64,000 nt of DNA from Betaproteobacteria bacterium (GCA_009781175.1 WQYQ01000003.1:168328-232327), one strand, 5' to 3'. Numbered from the stretch's first letter, positions 38,077 through 47,162 are shown. The notes: generated by a model not told the origin, from the sequence alone. Translations and numbers: made by a program.

Positions 38077-39526
38077 CTTTGGAAAAGGCGGGGCGGGGAG
38101 CAGCCGCACGCCTTATTCTTTGTTTGGCGAGATCCTCGATTGGATGCTCGCGCCGCTGCTCTTCTTGTGGCCGATCTCGATCGTCGCGACGCACCATGTC
38201 GCGCAGAACATCGCGAACCAGCCTTACGATCGCGCGCTGACGGAACAGACCGCGGCGATTGCGCGCTTGATTTCCGTCGATGCCAAAGGGCATCTCGTTG
38301 CCAGCGTATCGGCTCAGGCGCGCATGCTCTTGCATGCGGATGAAGACGATGCGGTGTACTTCCAGGTGCTCGATGCAAAAGGCGAACTGATCGCGGGCGA
38401 CGCCGATCTTCCCCGCATTGCGCCAGGCGCGACGGCGGATGAGGCGCCGGCGGTACAGTTTCGCGATGCCGAACTCGGCGGTGAGGATGTGCGGATTGCG
38501 AGTCGGAACCTCGTGCTGGCGGGTAAGCCGGTTGTGATTCAGGTTGCCGAAACGCGCAATAAGCGCGAGCAATTGGCGACGCGTATCGTGACGGGCGTGT
38601 TGCTGCCGCAGTTTCTTGTGATTCCCGCGACGGTACTGCTGGTCTGGCTTGGGCTGACGCGCGGAATTTCACCATTGAGCCGTTTGCAGACTTTGATCCA
38701 ACATCGGCGGCCGGCCGATCTTTCGCCGATCGATCCGAGCGGTGTGCCGGAGGAGGTGCGGCCTTTGATCATTGCCTTCAACGACATGATGCAGCGGCTC
38801 GAAGAGAATATGCAGGCGCAGCAGCGCTTCATCGCCGATGCCGCGCACCAGATGCGCACCCCGCTCGCGGGGTTGCGCATGCAGGCGGAACTGGCCTTGT
38901 CCGAACACGACCCGGCGGCGCTGCGCGCGTCGCTCGAAGGCATTTATGTCAGCGCCCAGCGCGCGGCGCATCTGATCAATCAATTGCTCGCTTTGGCGCG
39001 CGCGGAGGCAAGCTCTTCCGCTTCGCAGGTGTTCGAGCCGGTCAACCTCGAATCCCTGGTCCGCGAAGTGGCGAGCGAATATGTGCCGCGCGCGATCGAG
39101 AAGGGATTGGATCTGGGCGTCGAAACGAGCGGCTGGCCGTTGACGATCGACGGCAACCCCGTGCTGTTGCGCGAACTGCTGCGCAACTTGATCGACAACG
39201 CGATCAAATATACGCCGCGCGGCGGTCTGATCACGGTGTTTAGCTGCTTCGATGTCGTGCAGCCGCAAATTGCCTTGATCGGTGTGCAGGACGATGGTCC
39301 TGGCGTGCCCGAGAGCGAATGCGAGCGGGTGTTCGAACGCTTTTACCGCGTGCTGGGCAGCGGCGTCGAGGGGAGCGGCCTGGGGCTTCCGATCGTGCGC
39401 GAGATCGCGGAACTGCACGGTGGGAAAGTCTCTCTTGGCACTTCTCCTGGTGGGCGTGGCGCGCGCTTTTGTGTCGAATTTCCGCGCAGCGGCGAAGGTT
39501 CTCTGGCACCCAATCCGCCAAACTGA
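38054..39526 (+). CDS. Two-component sensor histidine kinase (TctE-like)
   Basis: A 490-aa membrane kinase. TM1 (LDWMLAPLLFLWPISIVATH) and TM2 (near residues 180-202, VTGVLLPQFLVIPATVLLVW) flank a periplasmic sensor of about 140 residues of the 2CSK N-terminal type. The H-box is DAAHQMRTPLAGLRMQAEL with His265; the ATPase has NLIDNAIKYTPRGG, DDGPGVPESE and GSGLGLPIVREI. I start at ATG 38054, inside the regulator's last codons. It phosphorylates the partner regulator encoded just upstream. Confidence 0.92.
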   Translation: MPLRRWRDFGKGGAGSSRTPYSLFGEILDWMLAPLLFLWPISIVATHHVAQNIANQPYDRALTEQTAAIARLISVDAKGHLVASVSAQARMLLHADEDDAVYFQVLDAKGELIAGDADLPRIAPGATADEAPAVQFRDAELGGEDVRIASRNLVLAGKPVVIQVAETRNKREQLATRIVTGVLLPQFLVIPATVLLVWLGLTRGISPLSRLQTLIQHRRPADLSPIDPSGVPEEVRPLIIAFNDMMQRLEENMQAQQRFIADAAHQMRTPLAGLRMQAELALSEHDPAALRASLEGIYVSAQRAAHLINQLLALARAEASSSASQVFEPVNLESLVREVASEYVPRAIEKGLDLGVETSGWPLTIDGNPVLLRELLRNLIDNAIKYTPRGGLITVFSCFDVVQPQIALIGVQDDGPGVPESECERVFERFYRVLGSGVEGSGLGLPIVREIAELHGGKVSLGTSPGGRGARFCVEFPRSGEGSLAPNPPN

Positions 39527-39909
39527 TCTTTTACGCAGCCTTGCTTTGCTCGCGGCTCGGCATTCTGTGGGACTTTAGCGTCACTTCAACTGTCCGGTTT
39601 CGCTTGGGCGGTCTTTTTCTTTTGCCTTGCAAGCTATCGGGACGAACAATTTCGTCTCAAGTTCGGCTGTGTGCAAGCCGTTTCCTGTAAGAGTCGCTTA
39701 CAAAGCCCCGCATGCTGCGCTGGGTTTTGTTGGTGGCCCTAAATGCCGCACGCCGGTTTGGCTGTTGCCAAATTTGCGTTCCAAGCTGTATTGCGGCCGA
39801 TGAGCAAGTGATAAGGAAGGGGACGTTTTTCTGCAACGGCCCTCTCTATGAGGGGCGCCGTAAGGTTGATTCACGAAACTTTGTGGGCTCAAATACAGCC
39901 TTAACGTTC
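39527..39909. other. Intergenic region, no gene seen
   Basis: These 383 bases between the sensor kinase and the metallophosphatase contain no frame with recognisable protein. A small hairpin (GACGAA-CAAT-TTCGTC, about 39642-39657) is visible. Open frames run through from the right, but their N-terminal residues look non-coding. The promoter of the phosphatase-kinase pair should lie here; I cannot place it. Confidence 0.5.
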
Positions 39910-40650
39910 ATGAAATTAATCCTCTTGGCCGACATTCACAGCAACATCGAAGCGTTGAACGCATGCCTGGAAGATGGTTTTGCGCGCGGCGGTGAGAGGG
40001 TTGTCGTGCTCGGCGATCTGGTCGGTTATGGGCCCGATCCGGTGGCGGTGATCGAACGCATTCAAGGGCTGGGCGGCCAGTTGTGGGCCGCGGTACAGGG
40101 GAATCACGATGCGGCCGTGGTCTACGGCGATGCGGAGATGAATGAGGACGCGGCCCGGGCAATCGAATGGACGCGATCGCTGCTCGATGCTTCGCATCTG
40201 GCGTTTCTCAGATCCCTTGCGCTTGTTGAGGTGACGGGTGACGCGACCTGGGTACATGCGAGCGCCGATCGACCGGAAGGTTTTTTCTACATTACATCGC
40301 CGATCGAAGCCCGCATGAGTCTCGACGCCGCGAAGACCTCCTATGTTTTCTGCGGACATGTACACGACCCGATGCTTTACTACACCGGCAGCGATGGCCG
40401 TTTTGCCCCTTTCATTCCCACGCCGGGCGTAGTGATTCCCGTGTTTCCTTACCGGCGCTGGCTCGGAATCGTCGGTTCCTGCGGGCAGCCGCGTGATGGA
40501 TTGACCGGGGCTTGGTACGCGCTTTTCGATACCGCGCGAGCGCAGCTAACGTATTACCGGACCCAATACAACGCAGCCGAGACGGCACGGAAGATCCGTG
40601 CCGCTGGTTTGCCTGAACGCTTCGCTTTGCAAGTAGAGGGCTGGCTTTGA
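39910..40650 (+). CDS. Calcineurin-like metallophosphoesterase
   Basis: A 246-aa phosphatase of the YfcE/serine-threonine phosphatase-like superfamily. Metal-binding motifs are LLADIHSNIEAL (D-x-H), VVLGDLVGYGPDP (GDxxxxG), VQGNHDAAV (GNHD), ATWVHAS and FCGHVHDPML (GHxH). I start at ATG 39910, where homology begins. It overlaps the kinase-like gene by 4 bp, suggesting the two act on one phosphorylation system. The substrate is unknown. Confidence 0.88.
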   Translation: MKLILLADIHSNIEALNACLEDGFARGGERVVVLGDLVGYGPDPVAVIERIQGLGGQLWAAVQGNHDAAVVYGDAEMNEDAARAIEWTRSLLDASHLAFLRSLALVEVTGDATWVHASADRPEGFFYITSPIEARMSLDAAKTSYVFCGHVHDPMLYYTGSDGRFAPFIPTPGVVIPVFPYRRWLGIVGSCGQPRDGLTGAWYALFDTARAQLTYYRTQYNAAETARKIRAAGLPERFALQVEGWL

Positions 40651-41585
40651 AACCGCAGACCGAATTCGAGGCTGGAAACGAGATTGACGGTTTCTGTATC
40701 GAGTCGCGCTTGCATGCGGACACCAGAGCAGCGATTTATGCCGTGACGCGGGACGATCTGCCAGGGCCGGCGGTGATGAAAGTACCGCGCTTCGCTCAGG
40801 GCGAATCGGGCGTGTCGGCCGTCAGTTTCGAAGTCGAGCAGATGGTACTCGACGCCCTTCAGGGCGGTGTGGTGCCACAGCTTTATGCCAGCGCTGATTT
40901 GGCGCACAACCCCTATCTGGTGATGGAGTTTATAGAGGGGGCGACGCTTTTGGAGGTGCTCCAGCAGGCTCCGTTAAGCGCCGAGGATATTTGCCGCCTG
41001 GGTGCCGCCGCGGCATTGGCCGTACAGCATTTGCATCAACACGATGTGATCCATCTCGATCTCAAGCCCGCCAACATCATCATCAAGCCGGATGGGAACG
41101 CCGTCCTTATCGGTTTGGGTTTGGCGCATCACATCCGTTTGCCGGATTTGCTTGCGGAGGAGTTCCGCAAACCGCTCGGTTCCGCGCCGTATATTTCGCC
41201 GGAGCAAGTGCTCGGCGTGCGCAATGAGATGCGCAGCGATATCTTCGCGCTTGGCGTCATCCTTTATCAATTCGCCACAAGGCATTTACCTTTCGGCGAC
41301 GCCTCTTCAATAGAGGGGCTGCGCAAACGCCTTAACCAACGTCCCACACCGCCGCGAGCGTATGTGCCGACATTGCCGGATGCCTTGCAGGAAGTGATCT
41401 ACCGTTGCCTGGAGGTTTCCGCGAGCAACCGCTATGCCAATGCAGGGCAGTTGGCTTTCGATCTACAGCACCTCGATAAGGTGAAACCGAACCGGAGAGG
41501 CCGCTGGCGGCGTAGGTTGAGTGTTGTGCAGCGCTTGCGTGATTGGCTTGTCGGTTCGCAAGCAATGCTTGCGCTCGACCTGTAG
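40647..41585 (+). CDS. Serine/threonine protein kinase-like protein lacking DFG
   Basis: A 312-aa Hanks-type kinase fold starting at TTG 40647, overlapping the phosphatase stop. Lys45 in AVMKVPRF and Glu in SFEVEQMVL form the usual salt bridge; the catalytic loop is HLDLKPAN (136-143). The DFG motif, however, reads GLG (156-158, in LIGLGLAHH), so the Mg-binding Asp is gone. PYISPEQVLGVRNEMRSDIFALG is a normal activation segment/APE region. It may be a pseudokinase or have weak activity. The C-terminal 50 residues are basic. Decayed repeat copy E starts at its last codons. Confidence 0.88.
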   Translation: MKPQTEFEAGNEIDGFCIESRLHADTRAAIYAVTRDDLPGPAVMKVPRFAQGESGVSAVSFEVEQMVLDALQGGVVPQLYASADLAHNPYLVMEFIEGATLLEVLQQAPLSAEDICRLGAAAALAVQHLHQHDVIHLDLKPANIIIKPDGNAVLIGLGLAHHIRLPDLLAEEFRKPLGSAPYISPEQVLGVRNEMRSDIFALGVILYQFATRHLPFGDASSIEGLRKRLNQRPTPPRAYVPTLPDALQEVIYRCLEVSASNRYANAGQLAFDLQHLDKVKPNRRGRWRRRLSVVQRLRDWLVGSQAMLALDL

Positions 41586-41684
41586 CGAATCACCCCAAGT
41601 TGCCGCTTGGGACTTCCACGCCTGAATTTGTCGCGTTTGCGGCCTGCGCATGAATGACAGCGCTGGCATTCGAGCTGTCGTCAT
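41584..41684. repeat. Mosaic palindromic repeat, copy E (decayed)
   Basis: Starting GCGAATCACCCCAAG...CTTGGGACTTCC it follows copy D for its first 30 bases. After a divergent middle it again matches D at GCATGAATGACAGCGCTGG to GTCGTCATG. The plus frame reads A-N-H-P-K-L-P-L-G-T-S before a stop. Hairpins are weakened, so this is an old copy. Confidence 0.65.
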
Positions 41685-41783
41685 GTAAGCAAGCCGTCAG
41701 CATGTCGTAAGAACCGAGTCAGGCAAACCTCCTAGTCTTCGCTTAAGTCACCCGGAGTGACGCAAAGGAGGAGGGGCTCATTC

Positions 41784-42107
41784 ATGAGTACAAAGTCGAT
41801 AAATTGGGCGGCGATCGATGCCGATCCAAGGTTTCAAAAGCTGCATGCGAAGAAGACGGGCTTCCTGATGGGGCTCATGATTTTTTCGCTCGCGTATTAC
41901 TTTCTTTTGCCGATTGGCGCCGCGTATTTTCAGGATCTGTTTCGGATCAAGGTCTTCGGACCGCTGAACGTAGGTCTGCTGTTCGCGTTGTCGGAATTCA
42001 TTGTGGCGTGGGGGATCGCCTTCTACTACTCGAAGCGGGCGAATAACGAGTTTGATGCGATGGCGGATGAGTTGGTCCGCGATGCCGAACGGATTGGAGC
42101 GAAATAA
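41784..42107 (+). CDS. DUF485 membrane protein (YjcH-like)
   Basis: A 107-aa inner-membrane protein with two helices (TGFLMGLMIFSLAYYFLLPIG and NVGLLFALSEFIVAWGIAFYY), preceded by AAAGGAGGAGGGG. DUF485 proteins are nearly always encoded directly before an ActP-type acetate symporter, as here, where the stop and next start overlap (TAATG). The role is probably assembly or modulation of the permease; this is not proven. Confidence 0.92.
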   Translation: MSTKSINWAAIDADPRFQKLHAKKTGFLMGLMIFSLAYYFLLPIGAAYFQDLFRIKVFGPLNVGLLFALSEFIVAWGIAFYYSKRANNEFDAMADELVRDAERIGAK

Positions 42108-44002
42108 TGCAACTGCGTCGAAAACTTCTGCCCGGCGCATTGGCGCTCGCGGCCATTCTCGCGGCGGGGCCCGTCTTGGCTCAAGGCGCGGTCAAGCCGG
42201 AATGGCGCTGGCTGACCTTCAGCGTTTTCGCGGCCATCATCGCCTTGACGATGTTCGTCACCTATCTCGCTTCCAAGCGTGTGCACTCGGCTTCCGATTT
42301 CTACACGGCAGGCGGTGGCATCTCGGGTCTGCAAAACGGCTGGGCGATTGCGGGCGACTATCTGTCGGCCGCCTCGTTCCTGGGTATCGCGGGTCTTATC
42401 AGCCTTTATGGCTTCGATGGATTCATGTACTCGGTCGGCTGGCTTGTCGCCTACATTACCGTGCTGCTTGTGATTGCCGAGCCGTGCCGGAACATCGGCA
42501 AGTACACCCTGGCGGACATCCTGGCGTACCGCAATGATCCGAAGAAAACGCGGATCGTCGGCGCGCTGTCGGTTATCACGGTGTCGACCTTCTACCTGAC
42601 CGCGCAGATGGTCGGCGGCGGCGTGCTCGTCAAGACGCTGATCGGCATTGACTACGAAGTGTCGGTGATTACCGTCGGTATCCTGATGCTCGGTTACGTG
42701 CTCTTTGGCGGCATGGTCGCGACGACTTATGTGCAGATCATCAAGGCTATTTTGCTCGTGATTGCCTCGCTGGTTCTCGTTGCCGTCGTGTGGGCACCGT
42801 ATGGCTTCAGCCTGCCGGGTTTCCTCAGCAGCGTGGTTTCCGATGCGAATGTGCAGGCGCAAGTCGCTTCGCTGCTTGGCGATCCCGCAAAGAACATGAC
42901 GGCGGCAGAACTTGGGCAACGCTTCCTTGAGCCCGGCCTTTATTTCAAGGCTCCGATCGACCAGATCTCGCTGGGTCTCGCGCTCGTTCTGGGTACGGCC
43001 GGCCTGCCGCATATTCTGATGCGCTTCTTCACCGTGCCGACCGCCAAGGAAGCACGCAAGTCCGTGATCTGGGCGATGGCGATCATCGGTGGTTTCTATG
43101 TGCTGACGATCTTCCTCGGCATGGGCAGCGCGATGCGAGTCGGGCCGGCAATGATTAAGGAAGTCGACGCTGGCGGCAACATGGCGGCGCCTCTGCTCGC
43201 ACAGTACATCGGCGGCGGTAGCGACAGCTTCCTGGGTAACTTCATGCTCGCCTTTGTCGCGGCGGTTGCTTTTGCAACGATTGTGGCGGTGGTCGCGGGC
43301 CTCGTACTCGCTTCGGCTTCGGCGGTGGCGCACGATCTCTATGTCGGCGTTGTCAAAGGTGGACACGCAACCCAGGCCGAGCAAGTGCGCGCGGCGCGAA
43401 TCGCAACCGTCGTCGTGGGCGCGATTTCGATCGTGATCGGTGTCGCGGCCAAGGGCCAGAACGTCGCCCACCTGGTGGCGCTCGCGTTCGCGGTGGCCTC
43501 GTCTGCGAACTTCCCCTGCGTGCTGATGACGCTCTACTGGCGCCGTTGCAATACCGGCGGGATCGTTGCCGGCATGCTTATCGGCACCCTTGTCGCAATT
43601 GGGCTGGTGCTGGTTTCGCCAAACATGACCTATCCGAAACAGGTCAAGGCCGCGGCGCAGAAAGTGCTCGATGGCGAAGCTGATAAGCGTGCGGCGATTG
43701 CGCAACTCGCAGCGGGCGGCGATCAGGAAAAAGCCGCGAAGCAGACTGCCGCGCTCGAAAAAGCGGTGCAAAAGGCGCAGGACGATCTGAAGAAGTTCGA
43801 AGGGCAAGAAACTTCGCTCATCGGTCTCGAGAAGCCGTTGTTCGAGCTTAAGAACCCTGGCCTGGTTTCGATTCCCTTGGGCTTCCTCGCCGTCATAATC
43901 GGCTCGCTGCTCTACCGCGACAAGCGTGCGGAAGAGATGTGGGACGAACTCTATGTGCGGCAGAACACCGGGATTCTGGCTGCCAAAGCGTCGGCTCACT
44001 AA
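42107..44002 (+). CDS. actP: Cation/acetate symporter ActP
   Basis: A 631-aa sodium:solute symporter with 13-14 membrane helices. Signature regions are DFYTAGGGISGLQNGWAIAG, DYLSAASFLGIAGLI, LGTAGLPHILMRFFTVP and the C-terminal YWRRCNTGGIVAG. Between the last two helices is a roughly 75-residue charged, coiled-coil-like insert (residues about 515-590, rich in Ala/Lys/Glu), as in other betaproteobacterial ActP proteins. It imports acetate and glyoxylate. It ends with a clean terminator. Confidence 0.94.
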   Translation: MQLRRKLLPGALALAAILAAGPVLAQGAVKPEWRWLTFSVFAAIIALTMFVTYLASKRVHSASDFYTAGGGISGLQNGWAIAGDYLSAASFLGIAGLISLYGFDGFMYSVGWLVAYITVLLVIAEPCRNIGKYTLADILAYRNDPKKTRIVGALSVITVSTFYLTAQMVGGGVLVKTLIGIDYEVSVITVGILMLGYVLFGGMVATTYVQIIKAILLVIASLVLVAVVWAPYGFSLPGFLSSVVSDANVQAQVASLLGDPAKNMTAAELGQRFLEPGLYFKAPIDQISLGLALVLGTAGLPHILMRFFTVPTAKEARKSVIWAMAIIGGFYVLTIFLGMGSAMRVGPAMIKEVDAGGNMAAPLLAQYIGGGSDSFLGNFMLAFVAAVAFATIVAVVAGLVLASASAVAHDLYVGVVKGGHATQAEQVRAARIATVVVGAISIVIGVAAKGQNVAHLVALAFAVASSANFPCVLMTLYWRRCNTGGIVAGMLIGTLVAIGLVLVSPNMTYPKQVKAAAQKVLDGEADKRAAIAQLAAGGDQEKAAKQTAALEKAVQKAQDDLKKFEGQETSLIGLEKPLFELKNPGLVSIPLGFLAVIIGSLLYRDKRAEEMWDELYVRQNTGILAAKASAH

Positions 44003-44022
44003 AGCGGACGCTACTGCAAGTG

Positions 44023-44056
44023 AAAACGCCTCCTGCGAGCAGGAGGCGTTTTTTTA
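44023..44056 (+). terminator. Intrinsic terminator after actP
   Basis: AACGCCTCCT (44025-44034) and AGGAGGCGTT (44041-44050) form a perfect 10-bp stem with loop GCGAGC, followed by TTTTT. Confidence 0.93.
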
Positions 44057-44096
44057 TATTGAGGCGAAGTGAATGCGAAGGAATTGGATTTCCACT

Positions 44097-44124
44097 TTGA
44101 CTTATTTAAAATCGTTGCTATAAT
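44097..44124 (+). promoter_or_regulatory. Sigma70 promoter of tRNA-Phe
   Basis: -35 TTGACT (44097-44102), 16-bp spacer, -10 TATAAT (44119-44124), with the tRNA beginning 12 bp after the -10. It is very close to consensus. Confidence 0.85.
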
Positions 44125-44136
44125 TATTAGCTCTGT

Positions 44137-44212
44137 GGCCAGTTAGCTCAGTTGGTAGAGCAGCGGATTGAAAATCCGCGTGTCCGTGGTTCGATTCCGC
44201 GACTGGCCACCA
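44137..44212 (+). tRNA. tRNA-Phe (anticodon GAA)
   Basis: A 76-nt cloverleaf with encoded CCA. Acceptor GGCCAGT pairs with ACTGGCC; D-arm GCTCAGTTGGTAGAGC; anticodon stem GCGGA/TCCGC around TTGAAAA, so the anticodon is GAA; T-loop GGTTCGATTCC. Confidence 0.98.
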
Positions 44213-44238
44213 AAGAATTCAGCAGATGTTGTGCAAAG

Positions 44239-44278
44239 AAAAGCCGGAATCCAGGCAAATCAAGGGTTCCGGCTTTTT
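44239..44278 (+). terminator. Intrinsic terminator after tRNA-Phe
   Basis: AAAAGCCGGAA (44239-44249) pairs with TTCCGGCTTTT (44267-44277), followed by T. The long loop (17 bases) is unusual but the stem is perfect. Confidence 0.85.
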
Positions 44279-44341
44279 GTTTGCCTAAAGCATTCAAAAG
44301 AATACTTAGCGCGATCTTAACCAGAAATAAGCGCTCCACGT

Positions 44342-45019
44342 ATGCGCATCCATACCGAGACGACTATTCATCTTGTCCGGCACGGCGAAAGCGCCGCGAA
44401 CGCCGGCCTGGCGACCAGCGATCCGGGTCTGATTCCTCTCACGCCCCGCGGACAGGTTCAAGCAGTTCAACTCGCTGAAATGCTCGAAGTCACTCCTTCG
44501 CGCGTCATTACATCGAACTATGTGAGAGCGATCGATACCGCGAAGCCTTACGCTGCGCGTCATAGCCTTCAACCGATACAACGCGAGTTGCTGCATGAAT
44601 TCGTGACGCTTGATCCGGATAGCGTCGCGGGCACGACAAACCTTGAAAGGCGTCCCCTTGTTGATAAGTATTGGCGCGACTGCGAGCCAACGCTGCGCAT
44701 GGGAGGCGGTGCGGAAACATTCCTGGAATTCGCGCAGAGGGTCGATGACTTTCTATCTCAACTGAATACCTTGCCGCATCACACGGTTGTTTTTGGTCAT
44801 GGCATGTGGTTTGCCATGTTGTTATGGCGGACGATGGGTTTTCCAGTAAAAGACCATTTGGCGATGAGGTCGTTTCGCGCGTTTCAGCTTGGGCTGCCGA
44901 TGCCGAACTGTGCCGTTTATGAACTGCATGGAATGGCTGACGCATGGCGGATTCGGTTCAATGAACGGGTGTCACGGCATATGCCGAGCGTGAGCGATCC
45001 AGCCTATGTTATTCAATAG
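44342..45019 (+). CDS. Histidine phosphatase family protein
   Basis: A 225-aa branch-1 histidine phosphatase: IHLVRHGESAANAGLATSD holds the nucleophilic His, LTPRGQVQAVQLAEML follows, and the second His is in VVFGHGMWFAMLLWRTMG. It is distinct from the one at 17.4 kb. Base composition is somewhat less GC-rich than around it, and it stands alone just downstream of tRNA-Phe, a common insertion site; this could reflect transfer. The substrate is unknown. Confidence 0.82.
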   Translation: MRIHTETTIHLVRHGESAANAGLATSDPGLIPLTPRGQVQAVQLAEMLEVTPSRVITSNYVRAIDTAKPYAARHSLQPIQRELLHEFVTLDPDSVAGTTNLERRPLVDKYWRDCEPTLRMGGGAETFLEFAQRVDDFLSQLNTLPHHTVVFGHGMWFAMLLWRTMGFPVKDHLAMRSFRAFQLGLPMPNCAVYELHGMADAWRIRFNERVSRHMPSVSDPAYVIQ

Positions 45020-45095
45020 AAATAATTGAGTTTTTGGTTCGAACGTGGATGTCGCAAAAACGCTTGAGATCAACTGATGTTTGTCCAGTATCTGA

Positions 45096-45308
45096 GTGTT
45101 GTCTGCGCGTTGCGTGCGGCTTGGGTTTTCCGCGATGTTGATGCTGCTTTATGCGGCGCCCTACGGCTTGCTGATTTCGGGAGATAACGCGCTTGTGCTC
45201 GGGGTGGGTCTGCTCTTCCTGGCGCTGACTGCGATCATGGCGGTGAGGCACACGCTCGATTGGTATCAGTTTGCGGGCGCGCAAAGCGTGGTGCGTGCTG
45301 TGCTGTGA
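45096..45308 (+). pseudogene. Fragment resembling the C-terminus of inner-membrane protein CreD
   Basis: From ATG 45135 the frame reads MLMLLYAAPYGLLISGD, then NALVLGVGLLFLALTAIMAV, ending with RHTLDWYQF. This matches the last two membrane helices and the (R)xxDWY ending of CreD-like proteins. Nothing upstream supplies the other 80 percent of a CreD. I read it as a remnant; a genuine small two-helix membrane protein is the alternative. The rest of the 45020-45453 gap holds no other recognisable gene. Confidence 0.45.
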
Positions 45309-45453
45309 GGTGGGACGAATGTTCCTACTACTGCGCTGGTAGCAGAACGTTGATGTACGACTTGGGCGCGGTTTGGTGGTTTTCAAGCCGCGCCGTCCGT
45401 GCCTTATTGCCGCATGGCGCGGGCCGAGAATTGGGAAAGGCTTCGCTCGGCCT

Positions 45454-45861
45454 TTAGCGGAAAAGGCTGCCAAGCGCGGAAAGTCCCTGTTGCAGAAGCG
45501 CGTCCGCGCCTTCAGCTGAGCCGTTCGGCGTCGCGTGGTCGACGATCTGCGGCAGCACTTGGGCAAGTCCGTGAGCGGCGCTGGCCGGATCGAGGCCGAG
45601 TTTTGCCGCGAGCGCGCCGATGGCTTCGGAGCCGAGTGCGCTGGTGAGCTGTTCGCCCGATATCGATTGATTGGCGCCAGCGCCGATCCATGACTGGACT
45701 TGTTCTCCGAGTCCGCTTGCCGAGAGCCGCTGGAGCAGGCCGCTCATGCCGCCCTCATGGTTTTGCAGCAATTGCAGCGCGAGTTGGACGAGTTCGTTGC
45801 CGCCGGTTGCGGTGTTCGAGTTGCCCAAGAGTTGTCCGGCGAGTTGGTCGAGAAGTCCCAT
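45454..45861 (-). CDS. YidB-family (DUF937) protein
   Basis: A 135-aa protein starting MGLLDQLAGQLLG, with the family pattern of short Gly/Gln-rich amphipathic helices: LLQNHEGGMSGLLQRLSASG, LGEQVQSWIGAGANQSISGE and LTSALGSEAIGALAAKLGL. YidB-like proteins are cytosolic and of unknown role. It is encoded just downstream of the glycosyltransferase operon on the same strand, separated by 72 bp. Confidence 0.85.
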   Translation of the reverse strand: MGLLDQLAGQLLGNSNTATGGNELVQLALQLLQNHEGGMSGLLQRLSASGLGEQVQSWIGAGANQSISGEQLTSALGSEAIGALAAKLGLDPASAAHGLAQVLPQIVDHATPNGSAEGADALLQQGLSALGSLFR

Positions 45862-45933
45862 GGCGCGTTCCTTCGTTCGTTAAGGATGAGATCGTTTAAG
45901 TAAAGCTGACCCGAAGCGGTAGCGCCAGGCGAT

Positions 45934-47082
45934 TCAAGACTTTGCGCCGGAGCGCCGCCCGATCGCTTCGCGCAGCGCGGCTTCGAAGTCGCCGATGACC
46001 GCGTCCCAGGCGAGCGGCAGCACACTGTTGCGTGCAGCCCCGCCGATTCTGGTTCGCAGTTCGTCGTCGCTGGCGAGCATTTCAGCCGTCTGCATGAAAA
46101 CTTCGGCATCGCCGGGCGGTAGCGTGAGGCCGTTGCGGCCGCTGTCGATCAGCAGCGCCGCGGCGGCGCTGGCATAGGCCACGACCGGCAGGCCGCTCGC
46201 CATCGCCTCGACGGTGACGTTGCCGTAGGTTTCGGTCAGGCTTGGGAACAGGAAAAGGTCGGCCGAGGCATAGTGCGCGGCGAGGTCCGCGCCGTAGCGC
46301 GCGCCGGCGAAGTGGTGGTCGGGATGGTTCCGCGCGAGCCGGGCACGCGCCGGCCCATCGCCGACCCAGATCATGCGCGCGCTCGGTACGTGGCGCGCGA
46401 TGCGGCGGAAACTCGCTTCGACGAGGCCGAGGTTCTTTTCCGGCGCGAGCCGGCCGACGTAGAGCACCGCGAGCTGTTCCGGCGCCAGGCCCCAGGCCGC
46501 GCGCAAGCTTCTGTCGCGGCGCAGCGGCGAGAAGAGCCGCGTATCGACGCCGCGTCCGACGACGCGCAGCCCCAGAATGCCGTGTTCGGCGAGGTTCGCC
46601 GCGAGCGCCGGGGTCGGCACCAATGTGGCGTCGGCGCGGCGGTGGAAATGGCGCAGCCAGCCCGCCACCACCGGCCGCAGCATGCCGATGCCATAGTGGC
46701 GGCTGTAGTGGTCGAAATTAGTGTGATAGCCGCTCGTCACCGGCAGGCCGAGCCGGCGTGCGGCCTTGAGCGCTGACCAGCCGAGCGGCCCTTCGGTGAC
46801 GATGTGCACCGCGTCGGGCCGCGCCGTGCGCCATAGGCGGCGCAGGCGCGCTGCGGCCGGCATGCCGAAGCGCAGGCCGGGATAGCCGGGCATCGGCAGA
46901 GCGCCGACGAGCGTTTCGTCGGCCAGCGGCGTTTCGTTGGCCTGCTGGCGCGGCCGCACGACGGAGACGCGGTGGCCGCGTTCGCGCATGCCGTGGATCA
47001 GGCGGCCGACCGTCATCGCCACGCCGTTGAGTTCGGGCGGATGGGTTTCGGTGACGAGCGTGATTGCAAGCGGTTTTTCCAT
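45934..47082 (-). CDS. GT4-family glycosyltransferase (lipid glycosyltransferase-like)
   Basis: A 382-aa GT-B enzyme starting at ATG 47082 (GAAGGAGGC upstream). VTETHPPELNGVAMTVGRLI is the N-terminal signature of SQD2/PimA/Agt-like enzymes that glycosylate membrane lipids. The donor-binding half has YVGRLAPEKNLGLVE, GDGPARARLARN, FPSLTETYGNVTVEAMASG and GLPVVAYA. It is last of the plcP-GT-dgkA-GT cluster, suggesting it adds sugar to diacylglycerol or to the product of the other transferase. Confidence 0.85.
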   Translation of the reverse strand: MEKPLAITLVTETHPPELNGVAMTVGRLIHGMRERGHRVSVVRPRQQANETPLADETLVGALPMPGYPGLRFGMPAAARLRRLWRTARPDAVHIVTEGPLGWSALKAARRLGLPVTSGYHTNFDHYSRHYGIGMLRPVVAGWLRHFHRRADATLVPTPALAANLAEHGILGLRVVGRGVDTRLFSPLRRDRSLRAAWGLAPEQLAVLYVGRLAPEKNLGLVEASFRRIARHVPSARMIWVGDGPARARLARNHPDHHFAGARYGADLAAHYASADLFLFPSLTETYGNVTVEAMASGLPVVAYASAAAALLIDSGRNGLTLPPGDAEVFMQTAEMLASDDELRTRIGGAARNSVLPLAWDAVIGDFEAALREAIGRRSGAKS

Positions 47083-47162
47083 GCGGCCTCCTTCGGTGAT
47101 ACGGGCAGTACGTAGGTCGATCTCACCTAAGATGTCACTAAAATCCATACGGCTTCCTTTGC

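Noticed and set aside
42026..43999. 657-codon frame antisense to actP
   Set aside because: Its Arg/His/Glu-rich composition is typical of reverse-complemented membrane-protein codons; no homology seen.
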